A stretch of DNA of 64,000 bases from Tragulus kanchil (GCA_022376925.1 JAIOJX010000006.1:56329658-56393657), one strand, 5' to 3'. Numbered from the stretch's first letter, positions 1-11,717 are shown. The notes: generated by a model not told the origin, from the sequence alone. Numbers and translations: made by a program.

Positions 1-133
1 GAGAAAAAAAGATCTGTACTGCAGAAGGATCATTCTGTGCATGCAAATCAAACTTCCCAGGAACCCCCAATGGCAATGTGGAGTTTATGCTGCAGGCAGT
101 GTCACTCCTAAGCTTGTGTAACTGCAGCTATGA

Positions 134-362
134 AAAGAAAATCATTAATGAACTGATATTCAGGTTGTATCCAGCTCTTAGTCTTATGACCCTTAATCAT
201 GATCAGATGTGACCCATTCATCAAGGAAAAGGATTGGGAAGAGTCAGAAAGAAAATCATTAATGAACTGATATTCAGGTTGTATCCAGCTCTTAGTCTTT
301 TGACCCTTAATCATGATCAGATGTGACCCATTCATCAAGGAAAAGGATTGGGAAGAGTCAGA
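134..362. repeat. 114-bp local tandem duplication
   Basis: Two head-to-tail units of about 114 bases (134-247 and 248-361) differ by one visible substitution (cttatgac versus cttttgac). The unit is far shorter than the 1.1-kb duplications elsewhere. Its length is a multiple of three, so a minus-strand reading frame stays open across both units, but the translation matches no family I recognise. It is probably a simple local duplication. Confidence 0.9.
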
Positions 363-926
363 AATCCTGAGCCAGAAGCTGAAACATGAATGGGATGTCA
401 AATAGCTCTAGAAAGATCCCTAGGTAACCAGTGGAGAAGAGGGAAAGGGCAAGAATCAATTGTCATATTATGCATATGACTAAGAATGAGATGGTCCAGA
501 ACTAAGAAGACATCACATACTATACCTCCTGACTTCTTTTGGATTTGTGAAAAATCTCCTGATGTATGTTGAAAGATAACTTTTACTTCTCATAAAAATT
601 TTAAATAACTGAAAATCTATCCAGACTTCATTTTTATTAATGAAAAATAGCACTGATGTATGACCAAACACCGTAAAATACTTTGAAGATATCATTTCTT
701 TTAATTTCATAACAAAGTTGCTTTATGGGACAATTATTTCAATGTTATAGGTGGAAATAAAATAAAAAATTAAAAAAATTACCTAGAGTCAGAGAGATTT
801 AACTATCATGTGCAAGAGGACAGTGGGCCACTTGGAGGATGTGATTTTTTTTTTTTTTTACTTTTTTGTCTCCAGTGTCCATGACTGCTGTCCACACAGA
901 TTGAAGCTTACACTGTGTGCACAGTG
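363..926. other. Intergenic, no recognised gene
   Basis: AT-rich sequence with a T run at about 846-859. I see no gene, RNA or clear repeat family. A short minus-strand frame at 513-710 has no recognisable domain and is treated as chance. Confidence 0.5.
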
Positions 927-1827
927 ATTGCAGGACTGGCCCTCCTTAACTCTGCTTGAGTGAGAAGGTAAAGACCATATACGCTGTTCAGTGCTTGGCT
1001 CATTCCTCAGATGAGAGTGTGTTCAAGGGCTAACAAGGAGGACCATGAGAGATCTGGAAAGTAGGCTACAGGTAGAATGAGCAACAGGGCTATGAACGTT
1101 AGTTTTACAAACAGAAAGGCAGCGGAGGTGTGCTGACTGTATTCAAATATTTTGGTGTTTTGATACTGAAAGGAGATGGTTTATGCCATGGCAGTCACAG
1201 AGGATCAAGGGATAAAGTCAAAAACAAAATTTTCATGAAGAATCTAACACCCTTGGCAGTAAGCTTGCTTGTCACTAGAGTAATTTAAATGTGTTCAGTG
1301 AAGATAAATCAGAACATACTCTTTAATGAGCTGTAGGTTCTCAGCTATTAGTTCATTATTCCTCACAATTCATTCTGTCAAAGAACTAACACTTAACATT
1401 GGAAATACTAAATACTTTGCTATTCTAAGGTATGAAGTTTTTAAGAATTTTGAAGACATATGTAATGAGATTTATCATTTAAGTATTTCAAGTTTTAAGA
1501 AATGAAATATTATTTCAGTATTAAATGAAACAATATTTTAGCAGAAAATTGCCTTTGTATGCAAATTAGAACTGAACAGAATATGTTAATGTTGCATGAC
1601 TCAAAAACATAAGTTGAAAGGAAGCATATGAAAGACATGCTTTGAAAAGTAGAGATAGACTATTAATATCCATGAACACCACACTTAGGAGATGAACATA
1701 TATTCCATCCTGCATTTCAGTTACAAAAGTTTTTCATGAAACTGGGAAATGTTTGATTGATAACACTGTTAATAAGCAAATTACAAAATGTAATATATAA
1801 CATGATTACAGATATGTTAGTGTGTGC

Positions 1828-2043
1828 CTGCTTCTATGCTCAGTCACATTCCACTCTTTGCAACCTTATGGACTGTAGCCCTCCAGGCTTCTTAGTCTAT
1901 GGTATTTCCCAAGCAAGAATATTGGAGTAGGTAGCCATTTCCTTCTCCAGGGATCTTCCTGACTCAGGGATCAAATTTGGGTCTTCTGCATCTCCTTCAT
2001 TGGCAAGTGGATTCTTAACCACTGAGCCAGCTTGGAAGCCCCA
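1828..2043 (-). mobile_element. Bov-tA SINE (minus strand)
   Basis: Read on the minus strand this has the tRNA-derived head (ggcttcc, then a degenerate box B region) followed by the BovB-derived body recognisable as 'gactgtagccctccaggct' on the plus strand. It is moderately diverged. An identical second copy lies at about 2945-3160 within D1. Confidence 0.8.
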
Positions 2044-2944
2044 TTGCAGGACTGGCCCTCCTTAACTCTGCTTGAGTGAGAAGGTAAAGACCATATACGC
2101 TGTTCAGTGCTTGGCTCATTCCTCAGATGAGAGTGTGTTCAAGGGCTAACAAGGAGGACCATGAGAGATCTGGAAAGTAGGCTACAGGTAGAATGAGCAA
2201 CAGGGCTATGAACGTTAGTTTTACAAACAGAAAGGCAGCGGAGGTGTGCTGACTGTATTCAAATATTTTGGTGTTTTGATACTGAAAGGAGATGGTTTAT
2301 GCCATGGCAGTCACAGAGGATCAAGGGATAAAGTCAAAAACAAAATTTTCATGAAGAATCTAACACCCTTGGCAGTAAGCTTGCTTGTCACTAGAGTAAT
2401 TTAAATGTGTTCAGTGAAGATAAATCAGAACATACTCTTTAATGAGCTGTAGGTTCTCAGCTATTAGTTCATTATTCCTCACAATTCATTCTGTCAAAGA
2501 ACTAACACTTAACATTGGAAATACTAAATACTTTGCTATTCTAAGGTATGAAGTTTTTAAGAATTTTGAAGACATATGTAATGAGATTTATCATTTAAGT
2601 ATTTCAAGTTTTAAGAAATGAAATATTATTTCAGTATTAAATGAAACAATATTTTAGCAGAAAATTGCCTTTGTATGCAAATTAGAACTGAACAGAATAT
2701 GTTAATGTTGCATGACTCAAAAACATAAGTTGAAAGGAAGCATATGAAAGACATGCTTTGAAAAGTAGAGATAGACTATTAATATCCATGAACACCACAC
2801 TTAGGAGATGAACATATATTCCATCCTGCATTTCAGTTACAAAAGTTTTTCATGAAACTGGGAAATGTTTGATTGATAACACTGTTAATAAGCAAATTAC
2901 AAAATGTAATATATAACATGATTACAGATATGTTAGTGTGTGCC

Positions 2945-3160
2945 TGCTTCTATGCTCAGTCACATTCCACTCTTTGCAACCTTATGGACTGTAGCCCTCC
3001 AGGCTTCTTAGTCTATGGTATTTCCCAAGCAAGAATATTGGAGTAGGTAGCCATTTCCTTCTCCAGGGGATCTTCCTGACTCAGGGATCAAATTTGGGTC
3101 TTCTGCATCTCCTTCATTGGCAAGTGGATTCTTAACCACTGAGCCAGCTTGGAAGCCCCA
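2945..3160 (-). mobile_element. Bov-tA SINE, D1 second copy
   Basis: This is the same element as the one ending at 2043, carried by duplication D1. It is not an independent insertion, because flanks and mutations match base for base apart from one G. Confidence 0.8.
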
Positions 3161-3990
3161 GATATGTCAATACCATAACATATGCTTCATGATTACATTA
3201 GTATGAATTATAAAAAGTTACATGGTAGGCAAGATTCTGTTTTGTTTTAAATTAATGTGAAAAGTTAAAATAAAATGCATGTTAAAAAGTAGTTGTAAAT
3301 CTGCAAAGTTTACCTACAGGATTTTAGATTTAAGTGAAATTATTGGTAAGAAATGTGTGCATAAGTGAAATCTCCAAATCTCTAAAGTAAATCCTAATTT
3401 AACATTTGTTCTTTTTATAATACTTGAAGAAACATTTTAAAAGTATTTTAATGCTTCTCATTCTAATAAGCAAAACTTCAATATTTTCATTGAATCTTTA
3501 ATATGCTCTCAAAATATTAGATTGGACTATAATAATTTCTGTTTCTTTCCTTGTAATTTATCATTAATTCTGCTTTCTCAGGACTATCTCAAAACACAAA
3601 ATCTTTGCCTTTGTCACAACACAATAGAAAACTATGGAGAAGGTACCAAGCTTTTTAGTGACACTACAGCCAAGAAGTAAACAAAACAATGAACATAGTT
3701 TGTCATGTTGATTTAGTATTTTCATTATTGCAAATCATGGGGATACTCACTTTAGAGCACAGAATATGCTTTTGAATTGTACCTTAAATATGTAGGCATG
3801 TGTCATATTTTATAATGTCATCCTCCCTATTACTTTATATGATTTGTGAGATTACAATAATTCTGATAGTTAAAAGTTGTGAACAGTCTCATGTCCAAAA
3901 TTAGTAGGCGATTAGATTAAGGGCTAGTGACTCATTATTATGAAGATCTCAAACACTATGTGAAAAATTATGTGATAAACTTATTATGGG
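3161..3990. other. AT-rich intergenic DNA
   Basis: No open frame of note, no RNA gene and no clearly recognised repeat. This is single-copy sequence between D1 and D2. Confidence 0.5.
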
Positions 3991-3991
3991 C

Positions 3992-4198
3992 TACATGTGT
4001 CCTTGAGTGGTAAAGAACATCCCAGTCAATGCAAGAGATATGGGCTTGTTCCCTGGGACAGGAAGATTCCCTGGAGAAAGATTTAGAAACCCACTCCAGT
4101 ATTTTGGCTCAAGAAATCCCATGGAGAGAGGAGTCTGTGGCCTACAGTCATGGAGTTACAAAAGAGTCAGACAAGACTTGGCAACTAACCAACAAACC
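3992..4198 (+). mobile_element. Bov-tA SINE (plus strand)
   Basis: The head is diverged, followed by the recognisable body 'cccactccagtattttggct', a 'catggagagaggagtctg' block and the tail 'aaaagagtcagacaag'. The reading frame that crosses it (start 4007) is a SINE artefact and not a gene. The part from 4031 onward is repeated at 5276-5443. Confidence 0.85.
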
Positions 4199-6506
4199 TG
4201 TTACATGAAATGCAAAGAAAAATAATGACACTAAACTTCTATCAATGATTTAAAAGGTGTTAAAATATATCAAAGGAAAATTTTCTATAAATAATAACAA
4301 AATTTGTAATAGATGACGTGTGATAGTATTCAGATTTAAGGGGAATGTTTTTTGAGTTATCAAGTGTTTTTTCCCAATATGATTATAAAATTTTCACTTA
4401 GAAACAACATAAGCAATTATCTTATTTATACCACTCCTAACAGACTTTCTATACACTAATAATATATTTAATGTATTTTGTACAAGACTTTGTTTCCCTC
4501 AATGGGAAACTAAATTTTATTTATCACTGGTTCCCTGCAGTGTATTTGTTATATTGCACCAATCATGCATGAATTCATTTGACAAGTTTTTCTTAAGCAC
4601 AGTGTGTTCCCAAGTATTACTTATTTGTAAAACAGGAATATAAACACACTAATTTGAAAAGGGTGTGCACTAAATGGGGATATTGAAATGAAAACATGCA
4701 AACAACAACATAAACCATAACCCAGTATAAACAATGACAATCCAGACATCTTCAAAATGTAATATTGACACAAAGGAAAGTGTTCTGATTAACCCTTAGA
4801 ATCAGAGAAGGCTTTGGAGATAAATAAATCTTAAGATGGGTAGAAGTCATCCAGGGTAATGAACAGTGGAGGTTGGGGGTCATTTAAGTGGGAGAACAAG
4901 GATTAAAGGCCAGAGAAGACAGAGTGCACTGAAGTGACTAAATAGTTCAGGGGAGGTTTGATCAGGGCAAGTGTTGGATGGAGTCACAAGCAAAGCATCA
5001 TAGGTAGGAGATACAGAAGAAATTGTACACTCTGCTGTTCTAAGGAGGTTAGGTTTCCTCCTGGAGGGAAAAGAAAATCTGAAAGTATTAAAAATAGCTG
5101 TAAATTAAATACTTAAAGGTAGTTCCAAAATTTTTTAAGTACTTTATCTTTGGAGTCACCATTTTACTTGAACAGGAGATCACTTTGGCACATGTGTTAT
5201 GAATTATAAAGACAGAAGAATGAAGATAATGAAGAAACAGATAAATATAAGAAAGAGAAATGGATAAAAACACTAGCAAGAGATATGGGCTTGTTCCCTG
5301 GGACAGGAAGATTCCCTGGAGAAAGATTTAGAAACCCACTCCAGTATTTTGGCTCAAGAAATCCCATGGAGAGAGGAGTCTGTGGCCTACAGTCATGGAG
5401 TTACAAAAGAGTCAGACAAGACTTGGCAACTAACCAACAAACCTGTTACATGAAATGCAAAGAAAAATAATGACACTAAACTTCTATCAATGATTTAAAA
5501 GGTGTTAAAATATATCAAAGGAAAATTTTCTATAAATAATAACAAAATTTGTAATAGATGACGTGTGATAGTATTCAGATTTAAGGGGAATGTTTTTTGA
5601 GTTATCAAGTGTTTTTTCCCAATATGATTATAAAATTTTCACTTAGAAACAACATAAGCAATTATCTTATTTATACCACTCCTAACAGACTTTCTATACA
5701 CTAATAATATATTTAATGTATTTTGTACAAGACTTTGTTTCCCTCAATGGGGAAACTAAATTTTATTTATCACTGGTTCCCTGCAGTGTATTTGTTATAT
5801 TGCACCAATCATGCATGAATTCATTTGACAAGTTTTTCTTAAGCACAGTGTGTTCCCAAGTATTACTTATTTGTAAAACAGGAATATAAACACACTAATT
5901 TGAAAAGGGTGTGCACTAAATGGGGATATTGAAATGAAAACATGCAAACAACAACATAAACCATAACCCAGTATAAACAATGACAATCCAGACATCTTCA
6001 AAATGTAATATTGACACAAAGGAAAGTGTTCTGATTAACCCTTAGAATCAGAGAAGGCTTTGGAGATAAATAAATCTTAAGATGGGTAGAAGTCATCCAG
6101 GGTAATGAACAGTGGAGGTTGGGGGTCATTTAAGTGGGAGAACAAGGATTAAAGGCCAGAGAAGACAGAGTGCACTGAAGTGACTAAATAGTTCAGGGGA
6201 GGTTTGATCAGGGCAAGTGTTGGATGGAGTCACAAGCAAAGCATCATAGGTAGGAGATACAGAAGAAATTGTACACTCTGCTGTTCTAAGGAGGTTAGGT
6301 TTCCTCCTGGAGGGAAAAGAAAATCTGAAAGTATTAAAAATAGCTGTAAATTAAATACTTAAAGGTAGTTCCAAAATTTTTTAAGTACTTTATCTTTGGA
6401 GTCACCATTTTACTTGAACAGGAGATCACTTTGGCACATGTGTTATGAATTATAAAGACAGAAGAATGAAGATAATGAAGAAACAGATAAATATAAGAAA
6501 GAGAAA
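4031..6506 (+). repeat. Tandem duplication D2 (period 1245)
   Basis: Copy 1 is about 4031-5260 and copy 2 is 5276-6506. A visible difference is one G (aatgggaaac versus aatggggaaac). Bases 5261-5275 between the copies resemble a garbled version of the sequence after copy 2 (both contain 'cactagca'). The left edge cuts through the Bov-tA SINE, so the second SINE copy lacks its head. Confidence 0.95.
4800..5075 (+). repeat. Ancient interspersed repeat, class unresolved
   Basis: Diverged sequence with the 'aaggctttggag ... ggagaacaaggattaaaggccagag' pattern found in an old mammal-wide repeat. Related patterns occur near 17,400-17,700 and 41,100-41,460. I cannot name the family with confidence. 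It is repeated at about 6045-6320 by D2. Confidence 0.4.
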
Positions 6507-6731
6507 AAATGAACAGGACCTAAACTAGACACTAGCAGTAGAAGTAAGGAAATGGATAAATGGGGAGATAAAGTGTATCAATCTAAAAATCATCTACAGC
6601 ACCATATTTACAGATTATGCAGAGGAAGTAATTACTATGAATGACTCTGTGAAATAACCAAAATAAATCCAGAAACAGCTAAATATAACTAAGATTATGT
6701 AAAACTAAAGCATAAAACAAATGAATATTCA

Positions 6732-6746
6732 TATTTCCTTCAACAG
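6732..6746 (+). promoter_or_regulatory. Possible 3' splice acceptor upstream of OR pseudogene
   Basis: A pyrimidine-rich tract ending in 'ccttcaacag' lies 18 bases before the ATG at 6765. Many mammalian OR genes have a single coding exon preceded by an intron in the 5' UTR, so an acceptor here fits. It may be a relic, since the gene is broken. Confidence 0.35.
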
Positions 6747-6764
6747 GAACAATTCACAGAGGAC

Positions 6765-7698
6765 ATGGAAATTGGGAACAATAACAGCATGACAGAGTTC
6801 ATCCCTTTGGGATTAACAGAATATCCTATACTTTGTGTCATCTTCTTTGTGGTATTTCTAAGCATTTATGTTGTCACCTTAATAGGCAATATCAGCATAA
6901 TTACCTTAATAAGAAGCTGCTCCCAGCTTCACTCTCCCATGTACATCTTCCTCAGTCATTTGGCTTCTGTAGACATTGGGTGGGTATTCCACATACGTCA
7001 CACCTGTAATGCTTATAGGATTCCTGAGACATAAATTGGTGCTGCCTATTTTTGTCTGTGAAGCTCAGTTCTGTTCTGTGGTCACATTTGGGACAGCTGA
7101 GTGCTTCCTTCTGGCTGCCATGGCCTATGACCACTATGTGGCCATCTGCCTGCCCCTGCTCTATCCCACCCACATGTCCCCCAGAGTCTGTGTGCTCTTG
7201 GTGGGGGCTTCCTATCTCGGTGGGTGTGTCAATGCTTGGACATTTACTGGTTGTTTATTGACTCTGTCTTTCTGTGGACCAAATCAGATAGACAACTTTT
7301 TCTGACTTTTCCCCTTTGTTGAAACTTTCCTGCTCAAAGGTCTCTACTATTGAAATGATCCCTTCATCTCTTCTGGTTCCATCCTTGCAGTCACAGTACT
7401 TGTCATAGGTCTCTCTTACATCTGCATCCTCTGTATCATCCTGAAGATGCGCTCCACCAAAGGGAGATGCAAGGCCTTTTCCACTTGCACCTCTCACCTC
7501 ACTGCAGTCACTCTCTGCTATGGAACGATTACCTTCATTTATGTGATGCCCAGATCCAGTTACTCAGTTGAGCAGAACAAAGTGGTGTCTGTGTTCTGCA
7601 CAGTGTTGATCCCCATGTTGAACCCCCTCATATACAGTCTGAGGAACTAAGATGTAAAGGATACTCTGAGAAAGACAATTGCCAGAACATATTTTTAG
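6765..7698 (+). pseudogene. OR5P-like olfactory receptor pseudogene
   Basis: A seven-transmembrane odorant receptor relic of normal length (about 310 codons), starting at ATG 6765. Visible class II OR motifs in order: an N-terminal glycosylation-type site, '[15 protein letters not shown]', 'MAYDHYVAIC', '[13 protein letters not shown]' and '[12 protein letters not shown]'. Lesions: an apparent 4-base TGGG duplication near 6979 that shifts frame; a probable 2-base loss at about 7303 creating a TGA in the 'FFC' segment; and a probable 1-base loss near 7368 that restores frame. A TAA at 7648-7650 follows 'SLRN' and removes the usual C-terminal tail, which is still readable to 7698. The DRY-type motif reads DHY. 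The family call comes from recalled similarity to OR5P-type receptors; OR family 5 is safer than the subfamily. Confidence 0.85.
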
Positions 7699-9753
7699 GA
7701 TCCATTATAAACATTTCAGGTGACCTATCAATTTTTGTTTACCTAACTCACACCCATTGCTTAAATCAAAAACTTAATACTTCTCTTTTACAATTTTACT
7801 GAAGCATACTTAATTCACAAATTTGTGTTCATTTTTGATGTACATAGAATGACTCACATAAAACTATATATATGCTCTTTTTTGTAGTCTTTTTTCACTA
7901 TGGTTTATCACAGTATATTTCATATATATCTATATCTATCTATTGCTGCAGGCAGAGCATAGTTACTTATTTCTAATTAATAGAATTGGGGAAACACTTA
8001 ATTGCTCTGGTACTATTATCAGAAAACTTCAACTTATACTCTGTAGTTCCCTCTAATTTGAGACTAGAACTTCAACAGTAAAAAGGCGTGGAGTTCAAAT
8101 CAAGATCAGATTTATTGCAAGACAATAAATCAACATTTATACGTCTTAGTAATCAACTTAATACAACATAGCTGTGCATCAGTAATCATAGTCAAACCAT
8201 AACAATAAGGTTTAAAAGTTCGGAACTCAATCAATAAAAATACAATAGTCTTACCCCAGAGCTGGAGAGCCTCTCATGTTCGAGCTGCATGAGCAAGCTA
8301 TCTCACAGTCTAATCATCACTCTTTTTATAATAAATTTTTCCTTTCTTTTCAATTTCTTTATAACTTCTTGGTTTCTAACTATTTGATTTTTAATTGTTT
8401 TCAAGCACTTAATTTATATAACCTTTCTCTCTAAACATACTGATTCACTTAATAAATCATCATATTCCTGCTTTATTCAAAAATTTAACTTTATTTCACT
8501 TAATCAAAACATCAAATAAACTTGGGTTTTTTCCCTTCATCTCTTCTGGTTCCATCCTTGCAGTCACAGTACTTGTCATAGGTCTCTCTTACATCTGCAT
8601 CCTCTGTATCATCCTGAAGATGCGCTCCACCAAAGGGAGATGCAAGGCCTTTTCCACTTGCACCTCTCACCTCACTGCAGTCACTCTCTGCTATGGAACG
8701 ATTACCTTCATTTATGTGATGCCCAGATCCAGTTACTCAGTTGAGCAGAACAAAGTGGTGTCTGTGTTCTGCACAGTGTTGATCCCCATGTTTAACCCCC
8801 TCATATACAGTCTGAGGAACTAAGATGTAAAGGATACTCTGAGAAAGACAATTGCCAGAACATATTTTTAGGATCCATTATAAACATTTCAGGTGACCTA
8901 TCAATTTTTGTTTACCTAACTCACACCCATTGCTTAAATCAAAAACTTAATACTTCTCTTTTACAATTTTACTGAAGCATACTTAATTCACAAATTTGTG
9001 TTCATTTTTGATGTACATAGAATGACTCACATAAAACTATATATATGCTCTTTTTTGTAGTCTTTTTTCACTATGGTTTATCACAGTATATTTCATATAT
9101 ATCTATATCTATCTATTGCTGCAGGCAGAGCATAGTTACTTATTTCTAATTAATAGAATTGGGGAAACACTTAATTGCTCTGGTACTATTATCAGAAAAC
9201 TTCAACTTATACTCTGTATTTCCCCTCTAATTTGAGACTAGAACTTCAACAGTAAAAGGCGTGGAGTTCAAATCAAGATCAGATTTATTGCAAGACAATA
9301 AATCAACATTTATACGTCTTAGTAATCAACTTAATACAACATAGCTGTGCATCAGTAATCATAGTCAAACCATAACAATAAGGTTTAAAAGTTCGGAACT
9401 CAATCAATAAAAATACAATAGTCTTACCCCAGAGCTGGAGAGCCTCTCATGTTCGAGCTGCATGAGCAAGCTATCTCACAGTCTAATCATCACTCTTTTT
9501 ATAATAAATTTTTCCTTTCTTTTCAATTTCTTTATAACTTCTTGGTTTCTAACTATTTGATTTTTAATTGTTTTCAAGCACTTAATTTATATAACCTTTC
9601 TCTCTAAACATACTGATTCACTTAATAAATCATCAACTCATCACTTCTCTATTTTAGCTTATATCTATTCAAGAATTACATAAAATTAACTTTATTTCAC
9701 TTAATCAAAACACATTCAAATCAAATCCTTGGAATCAAATACTTTCTTCCCTT
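7360..9753 (+). repeat. Tandem duplication D3 (period 1173)
   Basis: Copy 1 is 7360-8532 and copy 2 is 8533-9753. Copy 1 includes the OR C-terminus and most of an LTR-like region. Small differences include ccatgttgaac versus ccatgtttaac and aaaaaggcg versus aaaaggcg. The last 70 or so bases of copy 1 (about 8461-8532) read as a degraded version of 9634-9753: 'taactttatttcacttaatc' is shared, while the flanking bases have deletions and runs collapsed or expanded. Confidence 0.95.
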
Positions 9754-9906
9754 TATATCATTTAAACTCATGATTAAGGAAAAATCTGAACTTTGGAACT
9801 TTAGCACCCTGTGCTAGACCAGGGCAGGCTATTCATGTTAACTTGAACTGCTCTATACCTAAGAATAATGACCCATTGTTTTAAAAAATTCTTTCTTTAC
9901 TTCTCA
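7947..9906 (-). mobile_element. Candidate retroviral LTR, minus strand, enlarged by D3
   Basis: On the minus strand the order is a purine-rich tract (complement of 9907-9920), a TG start near 9906, a TATA-like 'tataaaaagag' (complement of about 8321-8331, again near 9494-9504) and an AATAAA signal (complement of 8111-8116, again about 9284-9289). A CA end lies near 7947. This order (polypurine tract, U3, TATA, polyadenylation signal, end) is that of a 3' LTR. After removing D3 the length is about 0.8 kb, which is reasonable. No target duplication was confirmed and the family is not named. Confidence 0.45.
8533..8871 (+). pseudogene. Duplicate of OR pseudogene 3' end
   Basis: The C-terminal third of the plus-strand OR pseudogene (TM5 to the tail) occurs again through D3. 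It has the same in-frame TAA after 'SLRN' and one Leu-to-Phe change in '[12 protein letters not shown]'. It has no 5' part and should not be counted as a separate receptor locus. Confidence 0.85.
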
Positions 9907-9920
9907 TGCTTCCCCCACTT

Positions 9921-10230
9921 ACTCTTACAGGGTGGCTGTGACTCAGATGAAGTTTCACTTTCTGCCTTGCTAGAGGAACTTTCTTTCACTGATTCAAAAT
10001 TTCTCTTCTTTTGGACACAATATCCTTGCCTTTTAGATTAATATATGTTCCTCCTTTAGGTAACATCATATTTACCCATTCCTCTTCTCCTTCTGAACTT
10101 ATCTCACTTTCTAAAGGGCGAATTTTAGGTCTGTAAAACTTATCTGGGGTTCAAGGACTATCTGAGCTATCCGTGTCATCACTCATTTCTTCATATCCAG
10201 GGACGCAGTAATTTCTTAGGAACTGACCAG
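9921..10230 (-). pseudogene. Possible retroviral internal sequence, broken
   Basis: Directly upstream (minus-strand sense) of the candidate polypurine tract there is an acidic, Ser/Asp/Glu-rich reading frame with stop codons. Its composition recalls the linker region of a gag-type protein, but no diagnostic motif such as a zinc knuckle or protease site is present. It is not intact and cannot encode a product. The identity is tentative. Confidence 0.25.
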
Positions 10231-10735
10231 AGGTAGCCCACATCACTATCTATACACACACACACACATAGATATATTAATAGTTCCCTGTTATCTACAG
10301 TAGGACCTAGTTGTTTATCCATCTTATATAAACTAGTTTACATCTGCTAATCCTAAACTCCCAATCCTTCCCTCTCCCACTCCTCTTCTTCCATAGCAAC
10401 CACAAATCTTTCCTCTTTGTCTGTGAGTCTGTTTCTGTTTCATAAAGATATTCATTTGTGTCATGTTTTCAATTCCACGTGTAACTGATATTATTTAGTA
10501 TTTATGTACCACATCTTTTCTATCTATTCACATTGATGGACATTTAGTCTGTTTCCATGTCTTGGTTATTATAGATATTGCTGCTATAAACATCATCTGT
10601 GAATTTTAGTTTTATCTGATTTTACGCCCAGGAATCAGATTGCTAGACCATATGACAACTACTTTTAGTTTTCTGAGGAACTTTCATACTGTTTGTGTCA
10701 TAATGGCTGTGCCAAGAATGTTATTACTTCTAAAT
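10230..10735 (-). mobile_element. L1 3' end, antisense
   Basis: The plus strand reads as the complement of an L1 3' UTR and ORF2 end. Recognisable pieces are 'ctacagtaggacctagttg', 'tattgctgctataaacatc' and 'tcagattgctagaccatatg'. An (AC)n run lies at 10,255-10,269. From 10,636 the sequence is also inside D4, so the tail recurs near 11,718-11,817. Confidence 0.7.
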
Positions 10736-10839
10736 GTCAGTTCTATACAACTGTAACCCAACTAGAGGCACTTTAAAATCAGTAAGAAATGATAGTAATA
10801 ACTATCATTCTTATGTATTAACACTTGCAAATGCCCTAG

Positions 10840-11090
10840 AGTTTTCTTTCTTTATCAAATAATAATTAGTACTTACAATGTGCCAGAATCTATTCTAAAC
10901 ACACTGGAATATTAACTGACCTCTCAGAAAAATCCTATGAAGTAATACTATTATTTCTATTTAACAAATGAATTATATGGGGCACAGAGACATTATATAG
11001 ATTGTTCAAAATTATGTAGTTAGAAAGTTGTAGGACAGTGATTGAATCCAGAAAGCCTATCTCCAAAGCTATTGTGCTTCTTAATTTAAT
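10840..11090 (-). repeat. MIR SINE fragment
   Basis: The plus strand shows the diverged MIR core pattern 'ggggcacagagacattat', 'gttagaaagttgtaggacag' and 'gattgaatccagaaagcc', matching the ancient mammal-wide MIR consensus ('gaggcacagagaggtta ... cacagctagtaag'). It recurs at about 11,922-12,172 through D4. Orientation relative to the consensus was not settled rigorously. Confidence 0.6.
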
Positions 11091-11249
11091 TTTCATCGGA
11101 CTCTTATGATGCTGGATTTACATCAATTTACAGATGAGAATATTGAGTGCTAGAGATTTCTAGTAGTTTGGCGAGAAGTAAACTCTATTCTTCTAAATCT
11201 AATGGGACAGGAAGAAACAGAACCAGACATGAAATAATAAACTAGTTAC

Positions 11250-11511
11250 AAACTGGAAAAAAGTACATCAAAGCTGGATATTGTCACCCTGATTATTTAA
11301 TTTATATGCAGAGTGCATCATGTGAAATGCCAGTCTGAATGAAGCATAAGATGTAATCAAGATTGTCAGGAGAAATGTCAATAAACTCACATATGCAAAT
11401 GACACCATCCTTATGTCAGAAATAGAAGAGGAATTAAAAAGCCTCTTGATCAAGGTGAAAGAGGACAGTGGAAAAATTAGCATAAAACTTAACATTCCAA
11501 AAATGAAGATT
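11250..11511 (+). mobile_element. BovB (RTE) LINE fragment, first copy
   Basis: This corresponds to the BovB reverse transcriptase region after the catalytic centre: 'tatgcagagtgcatcatg', 'caagattgtcaggagaaa', 'aagaggacagtggaaaaat'. It ends where a CHR-type SINE begins. D4 repeats it at about 12,332-12,593, where it continues beyond the SINE. Codons are interrupted by stops. Confidence 0.85.
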
Positions 11512-11717
11512 GGGCTTCCCTGGTGGTCCAGTGCACAAAGACACCACCTTGCAGTGCAAGGGGTGCTGGTTTGACCCCTGGCCTGGGAAGATCCCACGTA
11601 ACGTGGAGCAGCTGGACCGATGTGTCCAACTACCGAGCCAGCGCTCTGGAGCACATGTGCCCAGAACCAGTGCTCTGCAATGAGAGAGGCCATTGCAATG
11701 TGACGCCCACACAGGCT
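11512..11717 (+). mobile_element. CHR-type SINE, truncated by the D4 junction
   Basis: Starts 'gggcttccctggtggtcca' with a tRNA-derived head and a body containing 'gggaagatcccacgtaacg' and 'gaccgatgtgtccaactacc'. It stops abruptly at the D4 join without its tail. The same element is complete at 12,594. Confidence 0.8.

Larger units (their letters stand above)
927..3160 (+). repeat. Tandem duplication D1 (period about 1116)
   Basis: Copy 1 is about 927-2042 and copy 2 is about 2043-3160. They are essentially identical; the visible difference is one G added in a homopolymer (cagggatc versus caggggatc). The right edge falls at the end of a Bov-tA SINE. The left edge is in unremarkable DNA. Confidence 0.95.
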
